In this document: in pieces, positions 1-5,993 of the stretch | Layout of the letters: each line of letters opens with the position of its first letter | How positions within the stretch are numbered: position 1 is the stretch's first letter | Source of the DNA: JANMDU01 sp031388245 | GTDB lineage: Bacteria > Pseudomonadota > Gammaproteobacteria > Burkholderiales > Burkholderiaceae_C | DNA: 6,971 nucleotides | Assembly: GCA_031388245.1 (NCBI GenBank) | Contig: JANNED010000047.1 | Span: forward strand, 1 to 6,971 | Reading direction: 5' to 3' | Position numbers and translations under genes: made by a program | The notes under the pieces: model-generated | Told to the model about the DNA's origin: nothing | Databases searched by the model: none | What the model saw: the letters and a program-made list of their open reading frames with translations, nothing else

Positions 1-1090
1 GCCCTTCATTGAATCGGCCTTCAATCCGCAAGCTGTCTCCAGCGCAAAAGCTGCGGGCATGTGGCAGTTCATCCCGAGCACGGGCAAGTTTTTTGATTTG
101 AAGCAAAACGCTTTTCGCGATGACCGCCGTGATGTCTTGCAATCGACCCGCGCTGCTTTGGATTATTTGCAAAAACTCTACGGCATGTTTGGCGATTGGC
201 ATTTGGCTTTAGCTGCCTACAACTGGGGCGAAGGCTCGGTCGGCCGGGCCATTGCAAAAAATCAAAGAGCAGGCCTGGGCACCAGCTACTCTGACTTGAA
301 CATGCCCAATGAGACGCGCTATTACGTGCCCAAGCTGCAAGCCATGAAAAACATCGTGGCCGATCCGGCGCGATTCAATGCACAGCTGCCGCAGATCGCC
401 AACCACCCCTATTTTCAGTCTGTGAGCCTGTCTCGCGATATGGATGTGCAGCTCGCAGCACGCTTGGCTGAGATGAAAGTCGATGATTTTCGCGCCTTGA
501 ATCCTTCAGCCAACAAGCCCGTGATGCTCGCCTCCGGTACGCCGCAAATTTTGCTGCCTTGGGACAATGCTGATGTGTTTATCCGCAATTTGCAAAGCCA
601 TCGTGGCCAAGCAGCCAGCTGGACGGCCTGGCGCGTGCCCGCTACCATGAAGGCGGCAGAAGTTGCCAAGCGTGTGGGCATGGACGAGGCGCAGTTTCGC
701 AGCGTCAACAACATTCCACCACGCATGCTGATCAAGGCCGGCTCCACCCTGCTCGTGCCGCGCAGCGCTCGCATGGAGCAAGATGTCTCGGCGCACGTGG
801 CCGACAATGCGCAAATTGCGCTGTCTCCCGAGCAGGTGTTGCGCAAGACCACGGTCAAAGCTCGCAAAGGCGATACGGTGGCGAGCCTAGCGGGGCGCTA
901 CCGTGTGAGCAGCGCGCAAGTGGCGCAGTGGAACAAGCTCAGCGCCAACGCGAGCTTGAAAGCCAATCAAGCGGTGGTGATGTATGTGCCAGCCAAGGCA
1001 AAATCCAAAGCAAGCCAAAGCAGAAAACCCGTGGTTAAAAGCAAACGCGGCGGCAAAAAAGCATTGGCATCGCCGAAAAAGAAACATTGA
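1..1090 (+). CDS. mltD: Membrane-bound lytic murein transglycosylase D (5' truncated by window edge)
   Basis: This is the C-terminal 362 residues of an MltD-type lytic transglycosylase, which cleaves the MurNAc-GlcNAc bond of peptidoglycan in the cell envelope to give anhydro-muropeptides. The frame is open from base 2, so the start lies outside the window. The first visible residues include the family's catalytic glutamate in FIESAFNP (Glu codon at 11-13), followed by AAGMWQFIPSTG and the active-site segment AYNWGEG (about 215-235), both typical of SLT family 1 folds. Two LysM-like peptidoglycan-binding repeats follow: a divergent one at visible residues about 206-254 (617-763) and a clearer one, with KGDTVASLAGRY, at about 283-332 (848-997). 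The tail is a short lysine/arginine-rich stretch ending KKKH. The signal peptide cannot be seen. Family assignment is firm; the exact paralogue name rests on the SLT plus LysM layout. Confidence 0.9.
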   Translation, partial: PFIESAFNPQAVSSAKAAGMWQFIPSTGKFFDLKQNAFRDDRRDVLQSTRAALDYLQKLYGMFGDWHLALAAYNWGEGSVGRAIAKNQRAGLGTSYSDLNMPNETRYYVPKLQAMKNIVADPARFNAQLPQIANHPYFQSVSLSRDMDVQLAARLAEMKVDDFRALNPSANKPVMLASGTPQILLPWDNADVFIRNLQSHRGQAASWTAWRVPATMKAAEVAKRVGMDEAQFRSVNNIPPRMLIKAGSTLLVPRSARMEQDVSAHVADNAQIALSPEQVLRKTTVKARKGDTVASLAGRYRVSSAQVAQWNKLSANASLKANQAVVMYVPAKAKSKASQSRKPVVKSKRGGKKALASPKKKH

Positions 1091-1100
1091 TGCCTTTTTT
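1066..1100 (+). terminator. Candidate intrinsic terminator overlapping the mltD stop
   Basis: GGCATC (1066-1071) is an exact inverted repeat of GATGCC (1089-1094) and is followed at once by six Ts (1095-1100). The stem is only 6 bp and the loop 17 nt, and an A-rich segment (1076-1081) could pair with the T-run instead, so strength is uncertain. It would end mltD transcription and separate it from dnaG. Confidence 0.45.
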
Positions 1101-1186
1101 GCAAATTATTGATCAAAAGTGCTGTTTGCCAGCACTATATCTACATAGTTTGCTACTAAATACATAGCGCACCATTTTCTGCCGAT
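1101..1186. other. AT-rich mltD-dnaG intergenic segment with hairpin and short repeats
   Basis: The segment contains a perfect 7-bp inverted repeat, AGTGCTG (1118-1124) and CAGCACT (1130-1136), with a 5-nt loop. It also has TACATAG twice in direct orientation (1142-1148 and 1161-1167) and GCTA/TAGC arms (1152-1155, 1165-1168). No T-run follows the hairpin on the plus strand, so it is not a classical terminator for mltD. The dnaG promoter should lie here, but I could not find a convincing -35/-10 pair. It is possibly a copy of a dispersed intergenic repeat. Confidence 0.4.
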
Positions 1187-3079
1187 ATGGCCATCCCCAA
1201 CAGTTTTATCCAAGAGCTCGTCGCCCGCGCAGATGTGGTGGATGTGGTGGGGCGGCATGTGCAGCTTAAAAAAGGGGGGGCGAATTTCATGGGGCTGTGC
1301 CCCTTTCATGGTGAAAAATCACCCTCGTTTTCTGTGAGCCCAACCAAGCAGTTTTATCACTGCTTTGGCTGCGGCAAAAATGGCAATGTGCTGAGCTTCA
1401 TGATGGAATTTCAGGGCATGAGCTTCATGGAGGCGGTGAAAGATCTCGCACAAAACTTGGGCCTGCCTGTGCCAGAAGATGAGCGCAGCCCGCAGGACAG
1501 GGCTCGTGATGCGCAGATGCGCACGCGGCAGACCACCATCAATGAGCTGCTGGAAAAAGCTGCCGAGGCCTATCGCAAACAGCTCAAAGCCACCGAGCGG
1601 GGTGTGAAATATTTCAAAGGGCGCGGGCTCTCCGGCGAGATTGCATTGAAATACGGCTTGGGCTACGCGCCCGAGGGCTATCGCTTTTTAGCGGGTGTCT
1701 TTCCAGATTATGACGATCCACTGCTGGTGGAAAGCGGCATGGTGATTGAGCGGCTGGAAGATGAAAATAACCCAGCTTCCGAGAAACGCAAATACGATCG
1801 TTTCCGCGATCGTGTCATGTTTCCCATCCGCAACGTCAAAGGCGAGACGATTGGCTTTGGGGGCCGCGTGCTCGACAAAGGCGAGCCCAAGTATTTGAAT
1901 TCACCCGAGACCCCTGTGTTCAGCAAAGGGCGCGAGCTGTATGGCTTGTTTGAAGCGCGCGAGAGTCTACAAAAAGCAGGCTATGTGCTCGTGACGGAAG
2001 GCTATATGGATGTGGTGGCGCTGGCGCAGTTGGGCTTCCCCAACGCCGTGGCCACACTGGGCACAGCCTGCACGCCGGATCATGTGCAGAAGCTCTTTCG
2101 CTTCACAGACAGCGTGGTGTTTTCATTCGACGGCGATGGCGCTGGTCAGCGTGCGTCAACCAAGGCTCTGAGTGTGGCGATTCCGTATGCGACAGACACC
2201 CGCAGCGTGAAATTTTTAACGCTACCCAAAGAGCACGATCCAGACAGCTATATCCGCGAACACGGCACCGAGGCTTTCCTGCGCTTTGTGGGCAGCGCCA
2301 AGCCACTGTCAGTGGCTTTGATTGATGCGGCGCGAGAAGGCTTGGAAGTTGACACCGCCGAAGGCAGGGCGCACTTGGCAGCAAACGCCAAACCAATGTG
2401 GACAGCCCTGCCCGAGGGTGCGTTGAAAAAGCAGCTCTTGCGCGAGCTTGCTGGTTTGATCGGCATTGACGAGCGAGAGCTTGCTGATCTTTGGAAGCCT
2501 GCACCCGTGCCAACATACAACAAACCCGCGGCTGGCGGTCGCTATCAAAAAGGAAGCAGCTCACGCCATGAATACGCCAGCGAAGCTGCATTTTCTTCAA
2601 ACAGTTTCAGCCGAAAGAGCTACAGCGATCAGGCCAGCAGCCGCATCCCGGGCAGCCCCGTGGGCCGCAACGCACCACCCAGCCGAGCTGATCGCCTGCT
2701 GCAAATCGCCCTGCTCGATGCACACGCCTGGGAGCACCTGTCCAGCAGCGATCACCACATGCTTTGTGAGCTTGCGCCGCCGCATGGCGCGGCCTTCAGA
2801 TGGCTTGATGCTCAAAGCCAAGAGCATGGCCCCCAGCCTTGGGCAGCGCTGTCGATTGCCTTGCAGAGCAGCTCGCAGGAGGCTTGGCTGCGCAAATTGG
2901 TGCAAGCCGTGCCAGAAGACATTGAAAACGATCCTCAGGAGCTCACCAGCATCATGAAAGAGTTGCGCAGAAAAGCTCTGCAAGTGCGCAAGACCGAGCT
3001 GCTGTCTCGGGCCAACTCCGATCCTGTGGCATATGAGGAATACAAGCAGCTTTTGGCTCAGGAAGCTTTGGAAAAATAA
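1187..3079 (+). CDS. dnaG: DNA primase DnaG
   Basis: DnaG synthesises the RNA primers for lagging-strand synthesis and for initiation at the replication fork, working with the DnaB helicase. The 630-residue product has all three bacterial primase parts. The N-terminal CHC2 zinc-binding domain has C38, H41, C59 and C62 (CPFHGEKSPSF and YHCFGCG). The RNA polymerase core carries a TOPRIM fold with EGYMD (Glu271) and DGDGAG (Asp315, Asp317), followed by DPDSYIR. A serine-rich, low-complexity linker at about 437-500 precedes the C-terminal helicase-binding domain (about 501-625). It is longer than the 581-residue E. coli enzyme, mostly because of the linker. The ATG at 1187 gives the standard N-terminus (SFIQELVARADVVDVVGRHV), although no clear Shine-Dalgarno sequence precedes it. 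The usual partner rpoD does not follow it here. Confidence 0.98.
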   Translation: MAIPNSFIQELVARADVVDVVGRHVQLKKGGANFMGLCPFHGEKSPSFSVSPTKQFYHCFGCGKNGNVLSFMMEFQGMSFMEAVKDLAQNLGLPVPEDERSPQDRARDAQMRTRQTTINELLEKAAEAYRKQLKATERGVKYFKGRGLSGEIALKYGLGYAPEGYRFLAGVFPDYDDPLLVESGMVIERLEDENNPASEKRKYDRFRDRVMFPIRNVKGETIGFGGRVLDKGEPKYLNSPETPVFSKGRELYGLFEARESLQKAGYVLVTEGYMDVVALAQLGFPNAVATLGTACTPDHVQKLFRFTDSVVFSFDGDGAGQRASTKALSVAIPYATDTRSVKFLTLPKEHDPDSYIREHGTEAFLRFVGSAKPLSVALIDAAREGLEVDTAEGRAHLAANAKPMWTALPEGALKKQLLRELAGLIGIDERELADLWKPAPVPTYNKPAAGGRYQKGSSSRHEYASEAAFSSNSFSRKSYSDQASSRIPGSPVGRNAPPSRADRLLQIALLDAHAWEHLSSSDHHMLCELAPPHGAAFRWLDAQSQEHGPQPWAALSIALQSSSQEAWLRKLVQAVPEDIENDPQELTSIMKELRRKALQVRKTELLSRANSDPVAYEEYKQLLAQEALEK

Positions 3080-3119
3080 ATCTCTGGGTGCAGCGCACCT
3101 GCACACAGCTCATCGCGCC

Positions 3120-3364
3120 ATGACCCCTGTTCCAAACTTTGAATCACCTCGGCTGCTGCTGCGCGCTTTTCAAAATACAGACTTTGAGCCGATGGCAGCG
3201 TTTTTTGCCTCGGAGGTCTCGCGCCCCTATGGCGAGCCGTGTTCGCGCGATGAGGCCTGGCGCAAGTTCGCGGTGTATTCAGGATGCTAGCCTACGAAAT
3301 GATCACGACCAAAACCGAATGCCTCGCAAGAAAACTTGACTGCACAAGCAGTGAAGCACTTTAA
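3120..3364 (+). pseudogene. GNAT-family N-acetyltransferase remnant
   Basis: An ATG at 3120, 40 bases after dnaG, opens a 56-codon frame ending in TAG at 3288-3290. The peptide begins FESPRLLLRAF, then DFEPMAAFFASE and EAWRKFA. This is the usual N-terminal first strand and helices of RimJ/RimL-like GNAT acetyltransferases, which run to about 170-180 residues. The rest of the domain, including the acetyl-CoA P-loop, is missing. In a different frame (+2) the DNA stays open to TAA at 3362-3364 and ends LARKLDCTSSEAL, which resembles the C-terminal 'LAxKLGC' helix of the same family. I infer an internal deletion plus frameshift that left both ends. The TAA overlaps the last bases of the convergent gene. 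The N-terminal assignment is fairly sure; the C-terminal link is tentative. Confidence 0.6.
3329..3356 (-). terminator. Candidate intrinsic terminator of the minus-strand two-gene unit
   Basis: On the minus strand, just past the stop of the small membrane-protein gene, ACTGC (3348-3352 read in reverse) pairs with GCAGT around a TTGT loop. Outer CTT/AAG arms extend the stem across one mismatch (3335-3356 overall). A T-rich run, TTTTCTT, follows. The stem is short and imperfect, so it is a moderate candidate. Confidence 0.45.
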
Positions 3365-3768
3365 GCACGCTCTTGGCGAATGACTTGGAGCAGCTTCAGA
3401 ATCGCAAGCAATTCAAGCGCTGCAATGATGCCAATCATGATGGTGTTGCCGAGCGTGCCACCCGTTGCGAAACCCACGGCGATATCCCCCACTTCAATCA
3501 CCAGCCGTGTGATCAGCATCAAGAGCAGCAAACGCGGGCTATTGAGCGCCAGTGCAATGGCAAGCCCCACCACACTTCCAAGCACGCGCACGCCCGTGCT
3601 CATGAAGCCCAATTGAGATGAATAATCATGAATTTTTGCGCCGGGAAATGCCAAGCCCGGGTTAAAGCTGAAAACATAGGCAAAAAACAGACCCGCCAAG
3701 ATCAGCAGCACTGTAAACATCTTGACGATGCTAGGAATGCCTATTTTGTCGATTGAAAGCGCCATCAT
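3361..3768 (-). CDS. Small four-helix integral membrane protein of unknown function
   Basis: The 135-residue product is dominated by four hydrophobic segments at about residues 14-34, 55-76, 78-100 and 107-129, separated by short loops. A short charged N-terminus (LSIDKIG) and a basic C-terminal tail (IRQERA) flank them. The second and third helices contain GVRVLGSVVGLAIAL and TRLVIEVGDIAVGF; the conserved-looking Arg, Glu and Asp inside the membrane region recall small DUF4267/DUF4345-type proteins, but this is only a resemblance. No enzyme motif is visible. The ATG at 3768 has AAAAGAG a few bases upstream as a weak ribosome-binding site; a second ATG follows at once. The gene lies 43 bases after the secreted-protein gene on the same strand, so the two are probably co-transcribed. 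Its stop meets the acetyltransferase remnant on the other strand. Confidence 0.8.
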   Translation of the reverse strand: MMALSIDKIGIPSIVKMFTVLLILAGLFFAYVFSFNPGLAFPGAKIHDYSSQLGFMSTGVRVLGSVVGLAIALALNSPRLLLLMLITRLVIEVGDIAVGFATGGTLGNTIMIGIIAALELLAILKLLQVIRQERA

Positions 3769-3811
3769 TTGCTCTTTTCAAAAACGTAACGGAAAGCCCT
3801 GAATTGCAGTA

Positions 3812-4201
3812 TTACTTGACCGGCGTGTAAACACCCGCTGCGTCTTGCACCTGAACCGTTGTTGCATGCGCTTGCAGAGCTTTTTGAAACTCTGGATTGA
3901 CGATCACAACCTCCCAGTTTTTCATATCGCGCCAGCGCATCACATGCACATGGCTGGGCTTGTTAGCCGGATTTTTATGCTCCATCAACACCTCATCGAT
4001 CAAACCCGGCTGCTTGCGGATCACCGCAGCAATGGCTTGCATGGATTTCACGGAGGCTTCGCGTGACGCGCCGATCGCATTGAGCGGAATCACAATCGTC
4101 GTGCCCTCAAGCGCGGGCTTGGGCTGCGCAGATGCATGCGGTACAGAAAAAATTGCTGCTAAAGAGAGTGCGGTGGCGATGAAGGCTTGACGACGAATCA
4201 T
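3812..4201 (-). CDS. Small secreted protein, possible ABM/Dabb-like ferredoxin fold
   Basis: The 129-residue product starts with a classic signal peptide: basic MIRRQ, a hydrophobic core at about 7-20, and a probable cleavage site after ASA (residue 25). The mature part, about 104 residues, would be periplasmic or secreted. It reads as strand (TTIVIPLNA), long helix (about 47-63), then strands in VLMEHKN, HVHVMRWRDMKNWEVVIVN and a short helix (PEFQKALQAH). This layout, with the W-x-D-x-x-x-W segment, resembles the dimeric alpha-beta barrel folds of antibiotic-biosynthesis-monooxygenase-like or Dabb proteins. The fold call is inference; no catalytic residues can be named. AGGAAA lies a good distance before the ATG at 4201. 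It is the first gene of a probable two-gene unit with the downstream membrane protein and is divergent from the LysR gene, its likely regulator. Confidence 0.8.
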   Translation of the reverse strand: MIRRQAFIATALSLAAIFSVPHASAQPKPALEGTTIVIPLNAIGASREASVKSMQAIAAVIRKQPGLIDEVLMEHKNPANKPSHVHVMRWRDMKNWEVVIVNPEFQKALQAHATTVQVQDAAGVYTPVK

Positions 4202-4309
4202 GTTGTTTCCTGAAAATGATGATGTCGCTTGATTTTCAACTCATCCATAGAAAGATCAAGCCATGAAAATCGGATAAGACTATTCCATTCATGGATTAAT
4301 ATAGAGCGC
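4202..4309. promoter_or_regulatory. Divergent control region with candidate LysR-type operator dyads
   Basis: This 108-base region separates the secreted-protein gene from the LysR gene. TGAAAAT (4211-4217), ATTTTCA (4232-4238) and TGAAAAT (4264-4270) alternate in orientation; the last two extend to 8-bp arms GATTTTCA (4231-4238) and TGAAAATC (4264-4271). CTTGAT (4228-4233) and ATCAAG (4255-4260) form another dyad, and TCCAT-TC-ATGGA lies at 4284-4295. LysR-type regulators usually bind such interrupted dyads in the intergenic region shared with a divergent target. I could not place clear -35/-10 boxes for either direction. Confidence 0.4.
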
Positions 4310-5236
4310 ATGAACAAGCCTGAATTGCTGCACGACATGATGCTTTTTGTCGCCGTCGCACGCACCGGCAATTACAGCCGAGCGAGTGAGGCGCTGGGGG
4401 TGCCAGGTGCCACGCTCTCGCGGCGCATTGCAGCGATGGAGCGTGATTTCGGGGTTCGCTTGTTTGACCGCACCACTCGCCGCGTCGAGCTTACCGAAGC
4501 CGGGCAACGCTATCTTGAGCGTTGCGGCCATCTGGTAGACGAGGCATTGTTGGCGCAGCAAGCCCTGCGTGACTTGGCTGCGCGGCCAGCGGGCAATCTG
4601 CGTGTTTCTATGCCTGTGGATTTGGGTGTCACGATCATTGGGCCTTTGCTGCCTGATTTTGCGCGCCAGTATCCGGGCATTGCCTTAGATTTGGATCTGT
4701 CGTCGCGCCATGTGGATCTGATGTCGAACAAAATCGATGTGGCGATTCGCTTGGGCGAGGTGCGTGATGACAAACTGATTGTCAAGAAATTAGGCACGGT
4801 AGAGATGGCACTTTTTGCATCGCCTGTCTACCTTGAATTGCGCGGCCAGCCTCAGCAACCTCAAGATTTAAGCCAACATGATTGCGTCATGATGCGCAGC
4901 GAAGACAGCGTCACCACTTGGCACTTAGAAACCAACGACGGTGCATCCATCAAGGTGCCCGTCAGCGGTAGATTCAAGCTCAACAATCAAAGCTTGATGC
5001 GCCAACTGGCCGAACGTGCCATGGGCATCACGCCGCTGGCTTTTTCGCTCGTCACGGATTCTGTGGTGCAAGGGCACTTGCTGCGCGTCTTGCCTGAATG
5101 GCGCATACCAGCGCTGCCGATCCAAGCGCTCACCACCTCCAGATTACAAAGCGCAAAATCACGCGCGTTCGTCGATTTTCTCGCTGAAAGATTAGCTGTA
5201 AGCTCGCCGCACAGGCATCAACGTCGTGTGCGCTAA
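4310..5236 (+). CDS. LysR-family transcriptional regulator (CrgA-like group)
   Basis: This is a 308-residue LysR-type regulator, the normal length for the family. The N-terminal winged helix-turn-helix (residues about 5-64) shows the family signature: MMLFVAVARTGNYSRASEAL, then GATLSRRIAAMERDFGVRLFDRTTRRVELTEAG. A linker helix (about 65-90) and a LysR substrate-binding domain follow (about 93-300, with GNLRVSMPVDLG, VDVAIRLG-like KIDVAIRLGE and MGITPLAF). The wording is closest to the CrgA-like branch, whose effectors are mostly unknown. I chose ATG 4310 because it gives the standard N-terminus; an in-frame TTG at 4229 would add 27 unrelated residues. The weak AGAG before the ATG is the only ribosome-binding hint. 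It faces away from the secreted/membrane gene pair, the usual arrangement for a regulator and its target, and probably represses itself through the shared region. Effector unknown. Confidence 0.93.
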   Translation: MNKPELLHDMMLFVAVARTGNYSRASEALGVPGATLSRRIAAMERDFGVRLFDRTTRRVELTEAGQRYLERCGHLVDEALLAQQALRDLAARPAGNLRVSMPVDLGVTIIGPLLPDFARQYPGIALDLDLSSRHVDLMSNKIDVAIRLGEVRDDKLIVKKLGTVEMALFASPVYLELRGQPQQPQDLSQHDCVMMRSEDSVTTWHLETNDGASIKVPVSGRFKLNNQSLMRQLAERAMGITPLAFSLVTDSVVQGHLLRVLPEWRIPALPIQALTTSRLQSAKSRAFVDFLAERLAVSSPHRHQRRVR

Positions 5237-5289
5237 ATGGCGCACATAAGATGCAGCTTCAAACGATAAGCGAACTCAAGATGCCCATT

Positions 5290-5325
5290 AAAAAGCCGCC
5301 AAGCTGTGCAGCAGGGCGGCTTTTT
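5290..5325. terminator. Bidirectional intrinsic terminator between lysR and rpmG
   Basis: AAAAAGCCGCC (5290-5300) and GGCGGCTTTTT (5315-5325) form a perfect 11-bp stem. Inside it GCTG/CAGC (5303-5306, 5309-5312) can add a second short helix. A GC-rich core flanked by A and T runs works in both directions: it lies 53 bases after the lysR stop and 18 bases after the rpmG stop, the two convergent transcripts. Confidence 0.9.
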
Positions 5326-5343
5326 GAGGAATGAAAGAGCAGC

Positions 5344-5514
5344 TTATTTCAGCTTGACTTCTTTGTATTCCACATGCTTGCGAGCTTTTGGATCAAATTT
5401 CATGATCGTCATTTTCTCGGGCATGGTTTTTTTGTTTTTTGTGGTCGTGTAGAAATGACCGGTGTCTGCTGTGGACTGCAGCTTGATTTTTTCGCGTCCG
5501 CCTTTGCTTGCCAT
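5344..5514 (-). CDS. rpmG: 50S ribosomal protein L33
   Basis: This 56-residue gene encodes ribosomal protein L33 of the large subunit, located near the tRNA exit region. The protein starts MASKGGREKIKLQSTADTGH, then FYTTTKNKK and ends EYKEVKLK, the typical proteobacterial L33. It has no cysteines, so it is the zinc-free (C-minus) form rather than the CxxC zinc-ribbon form. The ATG at 5514 is preceded by GGAG at a normal distance, and the gene starts 12 bases after the rpmB stop, so the two form the usual rpmB-rpmG operon. The operon ends at the strong terminator 18 bases downstream. Confidence 0.97.
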   Translation of the reverse strand: MASKGGREKIKLQSTADTGHFYTTTKNKKTMPEKMTIMKFDPKARKHVEYKEVKLK

Positions 5515-5526
5515 GGTTCGCGCTCC

Positions 5527-5760
5527 TTATGCTTGGCCGCGTGCGCGCAGGTCTGCGAGCACGGCATCAATGCCGTTTTTGTCAATCAGGCGCAATGCAG
5601 CGTTGGTCACGCGCAGACGCACCCACTTGTTTTCGCTTTCAACGAAAAAACGGCGATAGTGCAGATTCGGTAAGAACCGGCGCTTGGTTTTGTTGTTGGC
5701 ATGGGAAACATTGTTTCCGACCATGGGCTTTTTGCCCGTTACGTCACAGACGCGTGCCAT
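5527..5760 (-). CDS. rpmB: 50S ribosomal protein L28
   Basis: This gene encodes a 77-residue ribosomal protein L28 of the 50S subunit. The sequence MARVCDVTGKKPMVGNNVSH, then NNKTKRRFLPNLHYRRFFVE and the C-terminal LRVTNAALRLIDKNGIDAVL are diagnostic, and the length fits the proteobacterial family. The frame stays open 20 codons further upstream, but ATG 5760 gives the family N-terminus and has a strong TAGGAG Shine-Dalgarno 8 bases before it. It is the first gene of the rpmB-rpmG operon on the minus strand. A perfect TATAAT lies about 120 bases upstream, and a hairpin plus T-run sits just before the ribosome-binding site. Confidence 0.97.
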   Translation of the reverse strand: MARVCDVTGKKPMVGNNVSHANNKTKRRFLPNLHYRRFFVESENKWVRLRVTNAALRLIDKNGIDAVLADLRARGQA

Positions 5761-5773
5761 ATAAAGCACTCCT

Positions 5774-5795
5774 AAAAAATAAACGGCTCCCGCCG
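5774..5795 (-). promoter_or_regulatory. Hairpin plus T-run in the rpmB leader (possible attenuator)
   Basis: On the minus strand CGGC-GGGA-GCCG (5795-5784) makes a 4-bp GC stem with a 4-nt loop, followed by TTTATTTTTT (5783-5774) and then directly by the rpmB Shine-Dalgarno. It has the form of a small intrinsic terminator inside the 5' leader. The stem is short, so it could be only a pause site or chance. Confidence 0.3.
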
Positions 5796-5877
5796 CACCT
5801 CGCTGCCGCATGAATCGCAATTAGGCCATCCAAGCTCAGCGGTCTGATTTACCGACCCGAAAGAAGGTAAGCCTACG

Positions 5878-5883
5878 ATTATA
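5878..5883 (-). promoter_or_regulatory. -10 element of the rpmB-rpmG promoter
   Basis: The minus strand reads TATAAT exactly, a perfect sigma-70 -10 box about 120 bases before the rpmB start, predicting a leader of roughly 110 nt. The -35 is poor: the best candidate, TTCTCG (5908-5903), sits at a 19-bp spacing. Placement upstream of a highly expressed ribosomal operon supports the call. Confidence 0.55.
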
Positions 5884-5949
5884 GCTCTGAAAAGCGTCTC
5901 GCCGAGAAGCATCGAGATTGCGCAAGAGCTCAACGACATCAGAAGTCTG

Positions 5950-5975
5950 GCCAATCTATTGGCAAAGCTTGCCAA
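5950..5975. promoter_or_regulatory. Candidate ParD operator: overlapping palindromes
   Basis: Three alternating half-sites, GCCAA (5950-5954), TTGGC (5959-5963) and GCCAA (5971-5975), form two overlapping perfect inverted repeats. One is GCCAAT-CT-ATTGGC (5950-5963); the other is TTGGCAA-AGC-TTGCCAA (5959-5975). They cover the -35 box and part of the spacer of the parD promoter. Ribbon-helix-helix antitoxins normally repress their own operon from such sites. Confidence 0.65.
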
Positions 5976-5987
5976 GAAAGCTAAAAT
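5959..5987 (+). promoter_or_regulatory. Sigma-70-type promoter of parDE
   Basis: TTGGCA (5959-5964, one mismatch to TTGACA) and TAAAAT (5982-5987, one mismatch to TATAAT) are separated by exactly 17 bases. The predicted transcription start falls around 5993-5995, at the ATG of parD, which suggests a leaderless or nearly leaderless message. Confidence 0.65.
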
Positions 5988-5993
5988 ACAAGC

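Larger units (their letters stand above)
5761..5993. other. Divergent intergenic region between rpmB and parD
   Basis: This 233-base stretch holds the rpmBG leader and promoter on the minus strand and the parDE promoter and operator on the plus strand. No gene is supported. A plus-strand frame without a standard early start codon is open from 5848 to the TGA at 5995-5997; a 67-codon minus-strand frame (5975-5772) runs over the rpmB promoter. Neither resembles a known family. Confidence 0.6.

Noticed and set aside
415..867. Minus-strand 150-codon open frame inside mltD
   Set aside because: It lies wholly within the convincingly coding mltD frame, has no family resemblance and is a mirror of its codon pattern.
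1118..1136. Hairpin before dnaG as a rho-independent terminator of mltD
   Set aside because: No T-run follows on the plus strand; the GGCATC/GATGCC stem with six Ts at 1066-1100 is the better candidate.
2103..2600. Long minus-strand frames and a plus-strand alternative frame (2466-2957) inside dnaG
   Set aside because: They overlap the intact primase reading frame with its motifs; their composition is what GC-biased third positions produce on other frames.
3373..3621. Plus-strand frames opposite the four-helix membrane protein
   Set aside because: The minus-strand frame gives coherent transmembrane helices and a ribosome-binding site; the opposite frames give low-complexity, histidine- and glutamine-rich text.
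4229..4309. N-terminal extension of the LysR protein from TTG 4229
   Set aside because: The added 27 residues do not resemble LysR N-termini and overlap the dyad-rich control region; ATG 4310 gives the standard start.
5772..5975. Minus-strand 67-codon frame just upstream of rpmB, containing CDSCG
   Set aside because: It spans the rpmB -10 box and leader, has no visible ribosome-binding site and resembles no family I know; a lone CxxC is not enough.
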